Shown in pieces: positions 8,601 through 16,304 of a stretch of 22,272 bases of DNA. The position numbers were made by a program, and so were the translations under genes. The stretch lies in assembly GCA_959606905.1 (NCBI GenBank), contig CAUHML010000050.1:1-22272 (forward strand), read 5' to 3'. Positions within the stretch are counted from its first letter, which is position 1. Every line of letters begins with the position of its first letter. A model generated the notes under the pieces. That model was given only the letters and a program-made list of their open reading frames with translations, made no database searches and had not been told where the DNA came from. This stretch comes from an uncultured Bacteroides sp. GTDB taxonomy: Bacteria > Bacteroidota > Bacteroidia > Bacteroidales > Bacteroidaceae.

Positions 8601-9610
8601 TTGATGAACACTTTTTTGATGGCGAATAATCCTCCGTGTATACTGCCTATCCATATATTGTCCATCTGATCTTTATACAGCCGGTAGATAGAGTTATTCG
8701 GCAAGGATTGTTCATCATCGGAAATATGTTTAAGATGAGAGAATTTCATAGTCTGGAAGTCAAGTATGTTGATACCTCCTCCGTCAGTAGCTATCCAAAG
8801 TTGGTTGTCTTTTTCAAGAAAATCAAAAATGATATCGTTGTTGAGCCCGGAATTTTTGGTGGATAAACTGAAAAGCCTTTTCCCCTCTTTCGAGTAGCAG
8901 GCTATTCCTTTGCCATAGAATGATACCCAAAGCCGGTTTTGAGAGTCAACAAATATGGTGTTTATCTCGCGCTCTTTTACAAATGGACATCGATACATTT
9001 TCTTTTTTGTCAAGTCGTACATCCAAAGCCCGTCTTTTTTACTGCTGGTTATCAGCACATCGGGACTCCACTGAAAGATGCGATTGATACATTTTAACTT
9101 GTCTCCATCAATGTCGGGGAAGATCGTCGTAATACTTTTATCCATTAGATTGTATTGGTATAAAGTTTCTTCTCCTCCAAACAGGAAATTGTCACCTATT
9201 TGAAGATAAGACCAAGCGTTAAATGGCTTCCCGTTATATTTCAATGGCTGAAATTGATTTTCTGCTTTATTGTAGATGGCAATTCCTTTATTGGTAGAAA
9301 CGTATAAATCGCCTAAACGATCCTCTGTAATAAAACGAATGAAATTGTCGGGCAATGAGTTTGGCTGCTCCCGGTCATGAAAATAACTTTTCAGTTCGGA
9401 TTGGTCATAACTATTTAACCCCCATTTGGTACCTATCCATATGACTCCTAAATGATCTCTGTAAATGCACTGCACTCTTGATTGTGACAATCCCTGTTCC
9501 AAAGAAATTTGTCTGAAGTAGTAGTCTTGTTGTTCAGCCTTTGTAGAAAGAACAAAGAATAATATCCAGATTAGAAAAGAATACCTCTTTAGTACGTGTG
9601 CTTTTGACAT
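5663..9610 (-). CDS. Hybrid two-component system sensor/AraC regulator (HTCS)
   Basis: This 1315-residue one-protein two-component system spans the inner membrane. In order: an N-terminal signal/membrane segment (about 9-25); a periplasmic double beta-propeller (about 30-640) with many WIG-type blade motifs such as WIGTDGGGIN; a Y_Y_Y domain (about 682-752); a membrane segment (about 757-780); HisKA with H811 in ISHELRTP; HATPase with N928, DQGIG and GGSGIGL (981-987); a receiver with D1107 in SDVMMP and a conserved lysine in PKPF; and a C-terminal AraC-type HTH. All catalytic residues are present. A TTG at 9634 would extend the frame by 8 residues but lies in the -7 element, so the ATG at 9610 is used. 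It is divergent from the susC operon that it probably activates on binding an oligosaccharide released from the target glycan. Confidence 0.95.
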   Translation of the reverse strand: MSKAHVLKRYSFLIWILFFVLSTKAEQQDYYFRQISLEQGLSQSRVQCIYRDHLGVIWIGTKWGLNSYDQSELKSYFHDREQPNSLPDNFIRFITEDRLGDLYVSTNKGIAIYNKAENQFQPLKYNGKPFNAWSYLQIGDNFLFGGEETLYQYNLMDKSITTIFPDIDGDKLKCINRIFQWSPDVLITSSKKDGLWMYDLTKKKMYRCPFVKEREINTIFVDSQNRLWVSFYGKGIACYSKEGKRLFSLSTKNSGLNNDIIFDFLEKDNQLWIATDGGGINILDFQTMKFSHLKHISDDEQSLPNNSIYRLYKDQMDNIWIGSIHGGLFAIKKVFIKTYKDVPLNNPNGVSERTVVSIFEDKDTLLWIGTDGGGINSFDQKTNTFHHYPTTYGEKVTSITNFSENELLLSCFNKGVFTFNKRTAQMQPFPIINDSISKREFSSGDLVNLYATKDNIYILGAKVYIYNKHTRQTSILYAPQIDIQRQIAMQAIYSNDTHLYLMGTNNLFKLNFKTNELSSLVNMKEGDDFTSACRDDKGNFWIGSNFGLLFYNKQTGKTEKIHTNLFNSVSSLAYDKKGKVWIGAQNMFFAYIINEKRFVILDESDGVPSNELIFTPIPALRTPNLYMGGTMGLVRINTDIIFESNSSPILKLLEVKLNGKSTLKQVNNNCISIPWNHSSFNIKVIADEKNSFRKHLFRYVITGKDKMVIESYLQTLELGTLASGEYTISVSCDTSNGEWSQPIEILTIIVSPPWWKSIWFIILCIFFAFLVAGVVFFSLIRKKENRLKREMREHEKKIYEEKIRFLINISHELRTPLTLIYASLKRILNKEVKQDELPEYLQGAFKQANQMKDIINIVLDARKMEVGQEVLHISSHPLHKWIQEVAETFQTASKAKEIEITYDFDDSIQSIAYDDTKCKVVLSNLIMNALKYSPNQTRIVIKTIRTNESIQVHVQDQGIGLDNVDIKKLFTRFYQGKHNEGGSGIGLSYAKMLIDLHGGRMGAFNNKDRGATFFYEIPANLQEQEVSCPQHSYLNELLSSPEEEEKIESGAFSLQGYSLLIVEDKQDLREFLKNALKDKFKKIYQAENGLVALEVIKQQQPDIIVSDVMMPQMNGYQLCKEIKENLNISHIPVILLTARADSESQMLGYKLGADAYLPKPFEMEMLLSVIQNQMRNREYIKSRYRGNQFILSPQEATFSNADEQFMIKLNEMIDQNLSQPDLDVKFLTAQMAMSRTSLYNKVKELTGMGANDYINRRRIDKAIILLTQSDMSITEISEQVGFTYQRYFSTLFKEMKGMTPSQFRAQHGSTQQQSE

Positions 9611-9631
9611 AGTTATGTTCTTTTGATAGAG

Positions 9632-9663
9632 CAAATATAAAAGAAGTTATGAAACTGTACAAT
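9632..9663 (-). promoter_or_regulatory. HTCS promoter (-33/-7)
   Basis: On the minus strand TATATTTG (9632-9639) matches TAnnTTTG, and ATTG at 9660-9663 is a near -33 element with 20 bases between. The leader would be only about 15-20 bases before the ATG at 9610. Confidence 0.5.
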
Positions 9664-9720
9664 AGATTTCATCTTCTTTTGTCCACAAAGCTCATTAGAT
9701 AGCTCGAAAGGATATTCAGA

Positions 9721-9742
9721 ATACTCCTTTTGAACAGTAGCG
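9721..9742 (+). promoter_or_regulatory. Candidate HTCS operator, copy 1
   Basis: The sequence reads ATACTCC-TTTT-GAACAG-T-AGCG. It shares 17 bases in three ordered blocks with the site upstream of the secreted concanavalin-fold gene (5604-5627). It lies 68 bases upstream of the susC -7 element. HTCS proteins are known to activate adjacent susC promoters; this exact site is inferred. Confidence 0.45.
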
Positions 9743-9788
9743 GACTAATTATGGATGTTATTTGATCTCTATTTCCACGCTTTGCACC

Positions 9789-9796
9789 TATATTTG
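9789..9796 (+). promoter_or_regulatory. -7 element of the susC operon
   Basis: TATATTTG is a full match to TAnnTTTG. The nearest TTTG upstream (9761-9764) is 24 bases away, longer than the 19-21 optimum, which fits a promoter that needs an activator. Confidence 0.55.
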
Positions 9797-9981
9797 CATA
9801 GTTGACACTAAATACGGAATAGTATTAAACCTTAAAAAAAAGACTATTTACTATGAATACATCCTAAAACTGTAGAATGAAGAGGTGGCGGAGTAATGTT
9901 GGGAACATTTTGAATGCCTTGACTTGTATCTAAAATTCCTAAAAATCTAATATTATTATATTCTAACTAAATGAAAAGTAT

Positions 9982-12942
9982 ATGGATAATCTAAGAAAAA
10001 CGCTTGGCTGCTTGCTACTATTTCTTTTTGCAGCAGTTACATCTACTTATGCACAGGTTGCAAAGCAGTATTCGGGTACTGTTATGGATGCCGACAGCAA
10101 TGAACCTATCATCGGTGTCAACGTAACTCTTAAAGATGCACAAACTGGTACCGTAACGGATATTTCCGGAAAGTTCTCGATTAGTGCTCCTGTTGGCTCT
10201 ACACTATCATTCTCTTATATCGGATACGTGACTAAAGAGGTTAAACTGGGAACGAATACCAGTTTGAAGATTACAATGCAGGAGGATCAGAACCAATTGA
10301 GTGAAGTAGTGGTCATCGGATATGGTGTAGTGAAAAAATCAGATATAACCGGTGCTGTGGCTTCTGTTTCTTCCAAACAATTTAAGGATCAGCCGGTAAA
10401 GCGGGTGGAAGATATTCTGCAAGGACGTACTGCAGGTGTGGCAGTGACGAGCGTAAATGGTTTACCTGGTGGTACAGTTAAAGTTCGTGTTCGTGGTACT
10501 ACTTCTCTTAATACCAGCAATGACCCCTTGTATGTCATCGATGGCATTATGTCTGGTGGACTGGATGTAAATCCAGCTGACATTCAATCTATTGAAGTTC
10601 TGAAGGATGCTTCGGCAACGGCTATTTATGGCTCACGCGGTGCTAATGGTGTGGTATTGGTAACTACTAAAAAAGGGGTGGAAGGTAAAGTGCAGATTTA
10701 TGCAGATGTGGCTATAGGCGTATCGAACATTCTTAAAAAATATGACTTACTGAATGCTTATGAATATGCGACTGCATTAAAGGAGTATAATGGTATCTCA
10801 TTTGCAGATGATGAGATGGAAGCCTATAAGAATGGCTCCAAAGGCATTGACTGGCAGAATTTGATGTTGCAGACCGGTATTAGTCAGGACTATAAATTAG
10901 GTATTTCGGGTGGAACGGCTAAAAATAAGTATCTTATTTCAGCCAATGTACTGAATATGACAGCCATGACCATCACGACCAAGTATCAACGTGCACAGTT
11001 ACGGATAAATTTGGATAATGAACTCACCAAGTGGTTGACACTTTCTACCAAAATTAATGCTTCACGTACTCACAGTCATAATGGGGGTATTGACATTATG
11101 AACTTCCTGAACTATTCTCCTACGATGGAAATGAAAGATCCGGTAACGGGCGTTTATAATATGGACCCTTATAATTCAGTAAACGGAAACCCTTATGGTG
11201 CACGTGTCGCAAATTATGGTGACTCATACGTGTATGCTTTGAATACTAATATGGATTTGACTTTCAAAATAATGAAAGGGTTGACATTGTCTGTACAGGG
11301 TGCTGCTAATTACTCTCATGTTCCGAGTTACTCTTTCACCTCGTCATTAGCAAAACCCGGACAAATTAGTGGTATGGAAAATGCGAGCAGGATGAATCTA
11401 TTCTGGCAGAATACCAATAATGTGACTTATAACACAAGTTTCGGCGATCATCATCTGACTGCAACAGCTGTATTTGAAGCAAGTGGTGCCGAAGGCAGAA
11501 ATCTAAAACTGACCGGAAGTGATTTAGCCAATGAGTTTGTTGGTTATTGGAATGCAAAAAATGCAAAGACACGCGATGGAGAGAATGGCTATTCCGCAGA
11601 AGCTATTGTGTCCGGGCTTGGTCGAATTATGTACAATTACAAAGGAAAGTATATGCTGACAGGTACTTTCCGTGCCGATGGTTCATCTAAGTTTCAGAAG
11701 AAGAATAAATGGGGATATTTTCCGTCAGCAGCTGTTGCTTGGGATGTTGCTAAAGAAAACTTTATGAGCAAACAAAACATTGTCCAGCAATTGAAACTAA
11801 GAGCCAGTTTTGGTGTTGTTGGTAATCAAAGTATCGGTGCTTACACAACATTGGGTATGTTGGCTCCTACAAATTATGACGGTTATGGTAGCGATGCAAT
11901 CCATACCGGTTATTGGACTGGAAATCTCGCTACACCGGATGTAACTTGGGAAAGCACCTATCAGTATAACATAGGTTTGGACGCCAGTGTTTTAGACGGT
12001 CGCTTGAGTTTTACAGCCGAATGGTTCCGAAAGGATACTAAGGACCTGTTGCTTCGCAAACCTGCTCCTCAGTATAACGGAGGTGGCTCTTTCTGGGTCA
12101 ACCAAGGTGAAGTTAGAAACTCTGGTGTTGAATTCACCATTACAGCTACTCCTTTGACAGACAAAGATATATTTGGTTGGGAAACATCGCTGAATGCATC
12201 TTATTTAAAGAATAAGATAATCGATCTGGCAGGTAGTGATTTTATCGTTGGGGAGAATTATACAAGTATTGGCGGTGGTCCCATTCAAATTAAAAAAGTA
12301 GGGTATCCGATTGGTTCTTTCTATCTTTATGAATGGGCAAACTTTAATGACCAGGGCGCCAACTTGTATAAACATCAATCTAATGGAAGTTTGACAACCA
12401 ATCCGGGTGCTGACGATCTGGTTACTAAAGGGCAGGCCGAGCCTAATTGGACTTTCGGATGGAATAATACATTTACTTGGAAAAATTGGACGCTCAATCT
12501 CTTTATCAATGCTGCATTAGGACAAGATAGACTGAATGTAAGCCGCTATGCGATGGGATCTATGACAGGTGTATATCGTTTCATCTCTTTATCTGATGCT
12601 TATTACAAAAGTTGGGATAAAGTAGCCAATAAAGCAGATGCTGTGTATGCAAGTCATAAAAATTCAGATAATAGAAACTATCCTGATTCCGATTTCTGGC
12701 TTGAAGATGCATCATTTGTGAAACTGAAAAATATAAGCCTTACGTATAATATTCCTAAGAAGATAACGAAAGTAGCCGATATTCAATTGTCGGTCAGTGC
12801 TCAAAACCTGTTTACATTAACGAAATACACAGGTATGGACCCAGAAGTGTACAGTGAATCCGATTACGGCTTTAATGGCGTAGATATGGGCTCTTATCCT
12901 GTTCCAAGAACTTTCACTTTTGGTATGAAACTTAACTTTTAA
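9982..12942 (+). CDS. SusC-like TonB-dependent outer-membrane transporter
   Basis: This 986-residue outer-membrane beta-barrel imports glycan fragments using TonB energy. Residues 1-24 form a signal peptide ending STYA. A carboxypeptidase-regulatory-like domain follows (about 28-100, YSGTVMDADSNEPIIGVNV), then a TonB-box-like EVVVIGYG at 108-115, the plug (about 116-230, with RVRGTTSLNTSNDPLYVIDG) and the barrel ending in KLNF. Length is at the short end for the family but complete. The first gene of the four-gene operon, it is followed 14 bases later by its SusD partner. The ATG at 9982 is chosen because an ATG 11 bases earlier is out of frame. Activation by the divergent HTCS is inferred from position. 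Confidence 0.96.
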   Translation: MDNLRKTLGCLLLFLFAAVTSTYAQVAKQYSGTVMDADSNEPIIGVNVTLKDAQTGTVTDISGKFSISAPVGSTLSFSYIGYVTKEVKLGTNTSLKITMQEDQNQLSEVVVIGYGVVKKSDITGAVASVSSKQFKDQPVKRVEDILQGRTAGVAVTSVNGLPGGTVKVRVRGTTSLNTSNDPLYVIDGIMSGGLDVNPADIQSIEVLKDASATAIYGSRGANGVVLVTTKKGVEGKVQIYADVAIGVSNILKKYDLLNAYEYATALKEYNGISFADDEMEAYKNGSKGIDWQNLMLQTGISQDYKLGISGGTAKNKYLISANVLNMTAMTITTKYQRAQLRINLDNELTKWLTLSTKINASRTHSHNGGIDIMNFLNYSPTMEMKDPVTGVYNMDPYNSVNGNPYGARVANYGDSYVYALNTNMDLTFKIMKGLTLSVQGAANYSHVPSYSFTSSLAKPGQISGMENASRMNLFWQNTNNVTYNTSFGDHHLTATAVFEASGAEGRNLKLTGSDLANEFVGYWNAKNAKTRDGENGYSAEAIVSGLGRIMYNYKGKYMLTGTFRADGSSKFQKKNKWGYFPSAAVAWDVAKENFMSKQNIVQQLKLRASFGVVGNQSIGAYTTLGMLAPTNYDGYGSDAIHTGYWTGNLATPDVTWESTYQYNIGLDASVLDGRLSFTAEWFRKDTKDLLLRKPAPQYNGGGSFWVNQGEVRNSGVEFTITATPLTDKDIFGWETSLNASYLKNKIIDLAGSDFIVGENYTSIGGGPIQIKKVGYPIGSFYLYEWANFNDQGANLYKHQSNGSLTTNPGADDLVTKGQAEPNWTFGWNNTFTWKNWTLNLFINAALGQDRLNVSRYAMGSMTGVYRFISLSDAYYKSWDKVANKADAVYASHKNSDNRNYPDSDFWLEDASFVKLKNISLTYNIPKKITKVADIQLSVSAQNLFTLTKYTGMDPEVYSESDYGFNGVDMGSYPVPRTFTFGMKLNF

Positions 12943-12956
12943 TCTTTTAACTATAC

Positions 12957-14597
12957 ATGGATATGAAAACAATATATAGAATATTCAAATCTGTCGGACT
13001 AGCATTGATAGCACTTTGGATGGTGTCTTGCCAGGATTTACTGACAGAAGATCCTAAAGGGCAGTTGGCGGTAACTAATTTCTTCAATTCAAAAGCTGAT
13101 CTGGACTTGGCTCTGAATGGAATGTATTCCAAAGTTGCAAGTGATATGTATGCAAATATCTGGGCAGGTTTCGAATCAGTGATGGGTGATGATATTTCTA
13201 CACACCCTGCAGCTAATAAACAGGGGTTGCGTGAGGTAGATACTTATAATGTTTCGGACAATAACACTTGGGTGACTGAATTGTGGGGAGCTCGTTGGAG
13301 ATTGGTGAAAGCTGCTAATTTCATTATAGATAATGCCGGACGAACTCCGGAGGTGAGCCAGGAAGAGAAAGATGCGGCCATTGGACAAGCTTATTATTGG
13401 CGCGCCTATTCTTATTTTTACTTTGTAATGGCTTGGGGAGAGGTACCTATGGTTGTGAAAGATGAAATCAATTACAACATGCCATTGGCAACCGTTCCTG
13501 AAATTTATGAACTGATTGTGTCTGACCTGAAAAAGGCAGAAACAATGGTCCCTGCCAATTATACTAAAGATCCCTATGCAAGGAATGGGGTAAACATTGC
13601 TGTTAGTCAAGGAGCTGTAAAAGCAACATTGGCTTATGTGTATATGGCAATGGCGGGATGGCCGTTGAACAAAGGAACAGAATATTATCAACTGGCCGCT
13701 GCAAAGGCAAAAGAAGTAATCGATGCTGCGAAGAAAGGTACTTACTACTACAAGCTATTACCTGATTACAAGCAAGTATATTCGATGGAGTATAATAAGA
13801 ATAATCCTGAAGTGTTGCTTGGTGTTTACTATAATTTGGGAATAGATGCACTTACCAATGCTCCTTTAGCCGATTTCCTGGCAGACTATGCTTATGGTGG
13901 CGGTGGATGGGGAGATACGAACGGAGAAATTAAATTCTGGTATGATTTCCCGAAAGGCTCACGCAAAGATGCGTCTTATTTTCCGAAAATTATATTGAAG
14001 AATGAAACACAGTTACGTGATTGGTGGGAAGATCCTAATCCGGAAGCGCCGCGTGTGGTTGTTGCTCCCTGTTTCATGAAGAAAGTAGAAACGACCACTG
14101 GAGAAGAATTCGATTATACGAATCCGAAGATTTCGATGAATCAGAATGGAGAAAAGACGCATCAGATTATTCGCTTGGCAGAAGTATATTGCTGGTATGC
14201 CGAAGCCGTAGGTCGTTCAAAAACAGGTAGTATCACGGAAGCTGTCAACTTATTGAATGAGGTACGTAATCGTGCTAATGGATCTGTTGTTGCAGACCGG
14301 GATATCTATAAGACAACCATGTCGTATGACGAGTTGGCGGAAGCTGCCTATAACGAACATGGCTGGGAAATAGCCGGATATTATTGGGGTAACATTGCTA
14401 CCAGGGCGAGAGACATGTTCCGCATGAACCGCATTAAAGATCATTTCGAATACAGAAAACTGAATCCAGAGATTGAAGTTGCTCCGGGAGTATTCAGAAA
14501 AGAAGCGGTACCTGTATCCGGTACGTGGAATGACAGTAAGATGTATCTTCCCCGTCCTTTTGTGGACTCGTCCATTAATCCGAATTTGAAGAACTGA
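12957..14597 (+). CDS. SusD/RagB-like surface glycan-binding lipoprotein
   Basis: The 546-residue lipoprotein has signal and lipobox WMVSC, with C25 as the lipidated residue. After it comes the family-typical start, QDLLTEDPKGQL...FFNSKADLDLALNGMY. The helical TPR-like core and C-terminal segment, including EVRNRAN and the FRMNRIKD region, fit RagB/SusD. It forms the lid over the SusC channel and captures glycan at the cell surface. Two in-frame ATGs lie at 12957 and 12963; either is possible and neither affects the mature protein. It is 14 bases after susC and 27 bases before the BACON gene. Ligand specificity cannot be judged from the sequence. Confidence 0.96.
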   Translation: MDMKTIYRIFKSVGLALIALWMVSCQDLLTEDPKGQLAVTNFFNSKADLDLALNGMYSKVASDMYANIWAGFESVMGDDISTHPAANKQGLREVDTYNVSDNNTWVTELWGARWRLVKAANFIIDNAGRTPEVSQEEKDAAIGQAYYWRAYSYFYFVMAWGEVPMVVKDEINYNMPLATVPEIYELIVSDLKKAETMVPANYTKDPYARNGVNIAVSQGAVKATLAYVYMAMAGWPLNKGTEYYQLAAAKAKEVIDAAKKGTYYYKLLPDYKQVYSMEYNKNNPEVLLGVYYNLGIDALTNAPLADFLADYAYGGGGWGDTNGEIKFWYDFPKGSRKDASYFPKIILKNETQLRDWWEDPNPEAPRVVVAPCFMKKVETTTGEEFDYTNPKISMNQNGEKTHQIIRLAEVYCWYAEAVGRSKTGSITEAVNLLNEVRNRANGSVVADRDIYKTTMSYDELAEAAYNEHGWEIAGYYWGNIATRARDMFRMNRIKDHFEYRKLNPEIEVAPGVFRKEAVPVSGTWNDSKMYLPRPFVDSSINPNLKN

Positions 14598-14624
14598 ATG
14601 AAACCAATGTAAACAACAATCATT

Positions 14625-16292
14625 ATGAAACTAAGATATTTGTATTTAGCAATAGGTGTATTATGTAACACCTCTCTGGTATCATGTGGCGATAGCTTCA
14701 AAGAGAAGGTAGAGGTAGTCCCATGCGGAGTCTCCGCTGATGCTTTGACATTCGAGGTCGCTCCGACTGAAATGCAGACTGTAAACATTACGTCGGAGGC
14801 TAACTGGAAAGTGGCAGTAGATCAGGGCGGTGGTAATTGGCTTACTGTATCTCCTTTGGAAGGAACTGGTAACGGAACGATTACTCTTTCTGCAGATAAG
14901 AATAACGGTCCCAAACGTGGTGCAACCCTGACCATTGCGGCGAAAGGTGCTGAACTGCGGACCATTACAATTATTCAGGATGGTTATAAGGGCACTATTT
15001 ATAATTATGGCGACTTTACCGGGTTGCAAAAGACGGGACTTGTGGCAGGGATAAATCCGATTACTATCGTAGACAATGATGAATGCGAAGACGGGAAAGC
15101 ACTAAGAATATATACACGGCCGGGTGAGGAATATTCAGGTACGAACGGTGACCGTTTTAAAGTACAAACCACAACACAGTTTGGTTCCGGTCGTTATGAA
15201 TGGAGAGTGTATGTGCCCAAATTTGGGATGAATGACCGGGCTAGTATCGGAGCATTTGTCTATTTCGACGACACTCATGAACTGGATTTTGAAATTTGTT
15301 CCGGTACGTCTGCGGCCCGTAGTCAACATAATGCGGGACCTGACGATATGTTATGTCTGGTTTCCAGTCAGGCAAATCCTTTCTTCTCCGAATATACACC
15401 TATCAAAGGCGATGCCTGGCATACATTTGTTTTAGATTTGAAGTTGGAAAATAAGAAATACCTGGCCGAATGGCTGGTCGATGGCAAGACGCTGAAAAGA
15501 GCTCAACTGAATTTTGGTGAAGAGGCTTATTTCCGTGCCATATCCAGTGTTGAGAATCTTATCGGTATGGGCGACCATGCGGCTACTCAAGAGAATTATG
15601 CTTTATTTGATTATTTTGAATACGTTCCTTACGAATATTCAATGAAGCCTATTATCGAAGGCCAGTTACCTCCTGAACCGGAAGGAACGACGACACGATG
15701 GGATTTTGACGAAGAAGGAGTTATACCTGCCGGATGGACAAATGCCGGAGGAAGCGTATCGGGTGGTTTCTTGAATTTGCCGAACGGTACTAATTTGACT
15801 TACGGAGAAGCTGTTGGAGCCGGAAAATATACTTGGGAGATAGATGTACCTGGTATAGGTGTAGGTGAGAAATGGTTGGCGGGAGGTAATATAGCCGCAA
15901 CGAACGCTGAAGAAAGGTCATTCTCTATGTTTGTTTTCCCTGGCACGGAAAACGATCGTGCTGCTTGTACAATTCCTCCTGTTCCGGGTCAGATGCTGGT
16001 ACGTTGCTATACAGAATCAATGGGAGTTTACGGTGTTCCTATTGATCTGGGTAAGCACACTTTGACTATCGATCTCCGACTTAATACAGATGGCGCATAT
16101 TGGGCGGCATGGATCATAGATGGAGAGGTTGTGAAGACATTTACTACCTGGTATACACCCGAGGCGTTCCAATTTGGTTATTCATTTATAACCTTTGCCA
16201 ATGGTGGTGGATGGCAGGGAGATAAAGAGACCCAGGGTATATATACTGCCAAATATGACTATTTTGAGTATAAGAAGTATGTATATGAGTAA
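14625..16292 (+). CDS. BACON lipoprotein with two concanavalin-fold modules
   Basis: The 555-residue lipoprotein has lipobox LVSC (C21). Residues about 35-119 form a BACON domain (LTFEVAPTEMQTVNITSEANW...GNWLTVSPLEG), usually a spacer or glycan/mucin-binding module. Residues about 125-336 match the secreted protein at 4768-5475 and keep E219-L220-D221-F222-E223 (HELDFE), the GH16-like ExDxE pattern. Residues about 355-552 are a second, diverged module of the same layout (KYTWEIDVPGIG against RYEWRVYVPKFG), in which the acidic motif is replaced by ERSFSM, so it probably only binds glycan. It sits in the SusE/F or surface glycan-binding position of the operon. It may be a binding protein or a GH16-like surface hydrolase; the former is safer. 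Confidence 0.8.
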   Translation: MKLRYLYLAIGVLCNTSLVSCGDSFKEKVEVVPCGVSADALTFEVAPTEMQTVNITSEANWKVAVDQGGGNWLTVSPLEGTGNGTITLSADKNNGPKRGATLTIAAKGAELRTITIIQDGYKGTIYNYGDFTGLQKTGLVAGINPITIVDNDECEDGKALRIYTRPGEEYSGTNGDRFKVQTTTQFGSGRYEWRVYVPKFGMNDRASIGAFVYFDDTHELDFEICSGTSAARSQHNAGPDDMLCLVSSQANPFFSEYTPIKGDAWHTFVLDLKLENKKYLAEWLVDGKTLKRAQLNFGEEAYFRAISSVENLIGMGDHAATQENYALFDYFEYVPYEYSMKPIIEGQLPPEPEGTTTRWDFDEEGVIPAGWTNAGGSVSGGFLNLPNGTNLTYGEAVGAGKYTWEIDVPGIGVGEKWLAGGNIAATNAEERSFSMFVFPGTENDRAACTIPPVPGQMLVRCYTESMGVYGVPIDLGKHTLTIDLRLNTDGAYWAAWIIDGEVVKTFTTWYTPEAFQFGYSFITFANGGGWQGDKETQGIYTAKYDYFEYKKYVYE

Positions 16293-16304
16293 TTCCGGTA
16301 AATA

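Larger units (their letters stand above)
9664..9981. other. Divergent regulatory region and long susC leader
   Basis: This gene-free stretch lies between the HTCS and susC. It contains the candidate HTCS operator (9721-9742), the susC -7 element (9789-9796) and a leader of about 180 bases before the susC ATG at 9982. The leader has weak hairpins only: AATAGT/ACTATT (9818-9823 with 9843-9848) and AATGTT-GGG-AACATT (9895-9909). I see no gene in it. Confidence 0.5.

Noticed and set aside
9611..9634. TTG start that would extend the HTCS by 8 residues
   Set aside because: The TTG overlaps the -7 element TATATTTG at 9632-9639, so it would not be in the transcript; the ATG at 9610 gives a normal signal segment.
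13176..13691. Minus-strand ORF of 171 codons opposite the susD-like gene
   Set aside because: It is an antisense shadow of a clear SusD reading frame, with no family features.
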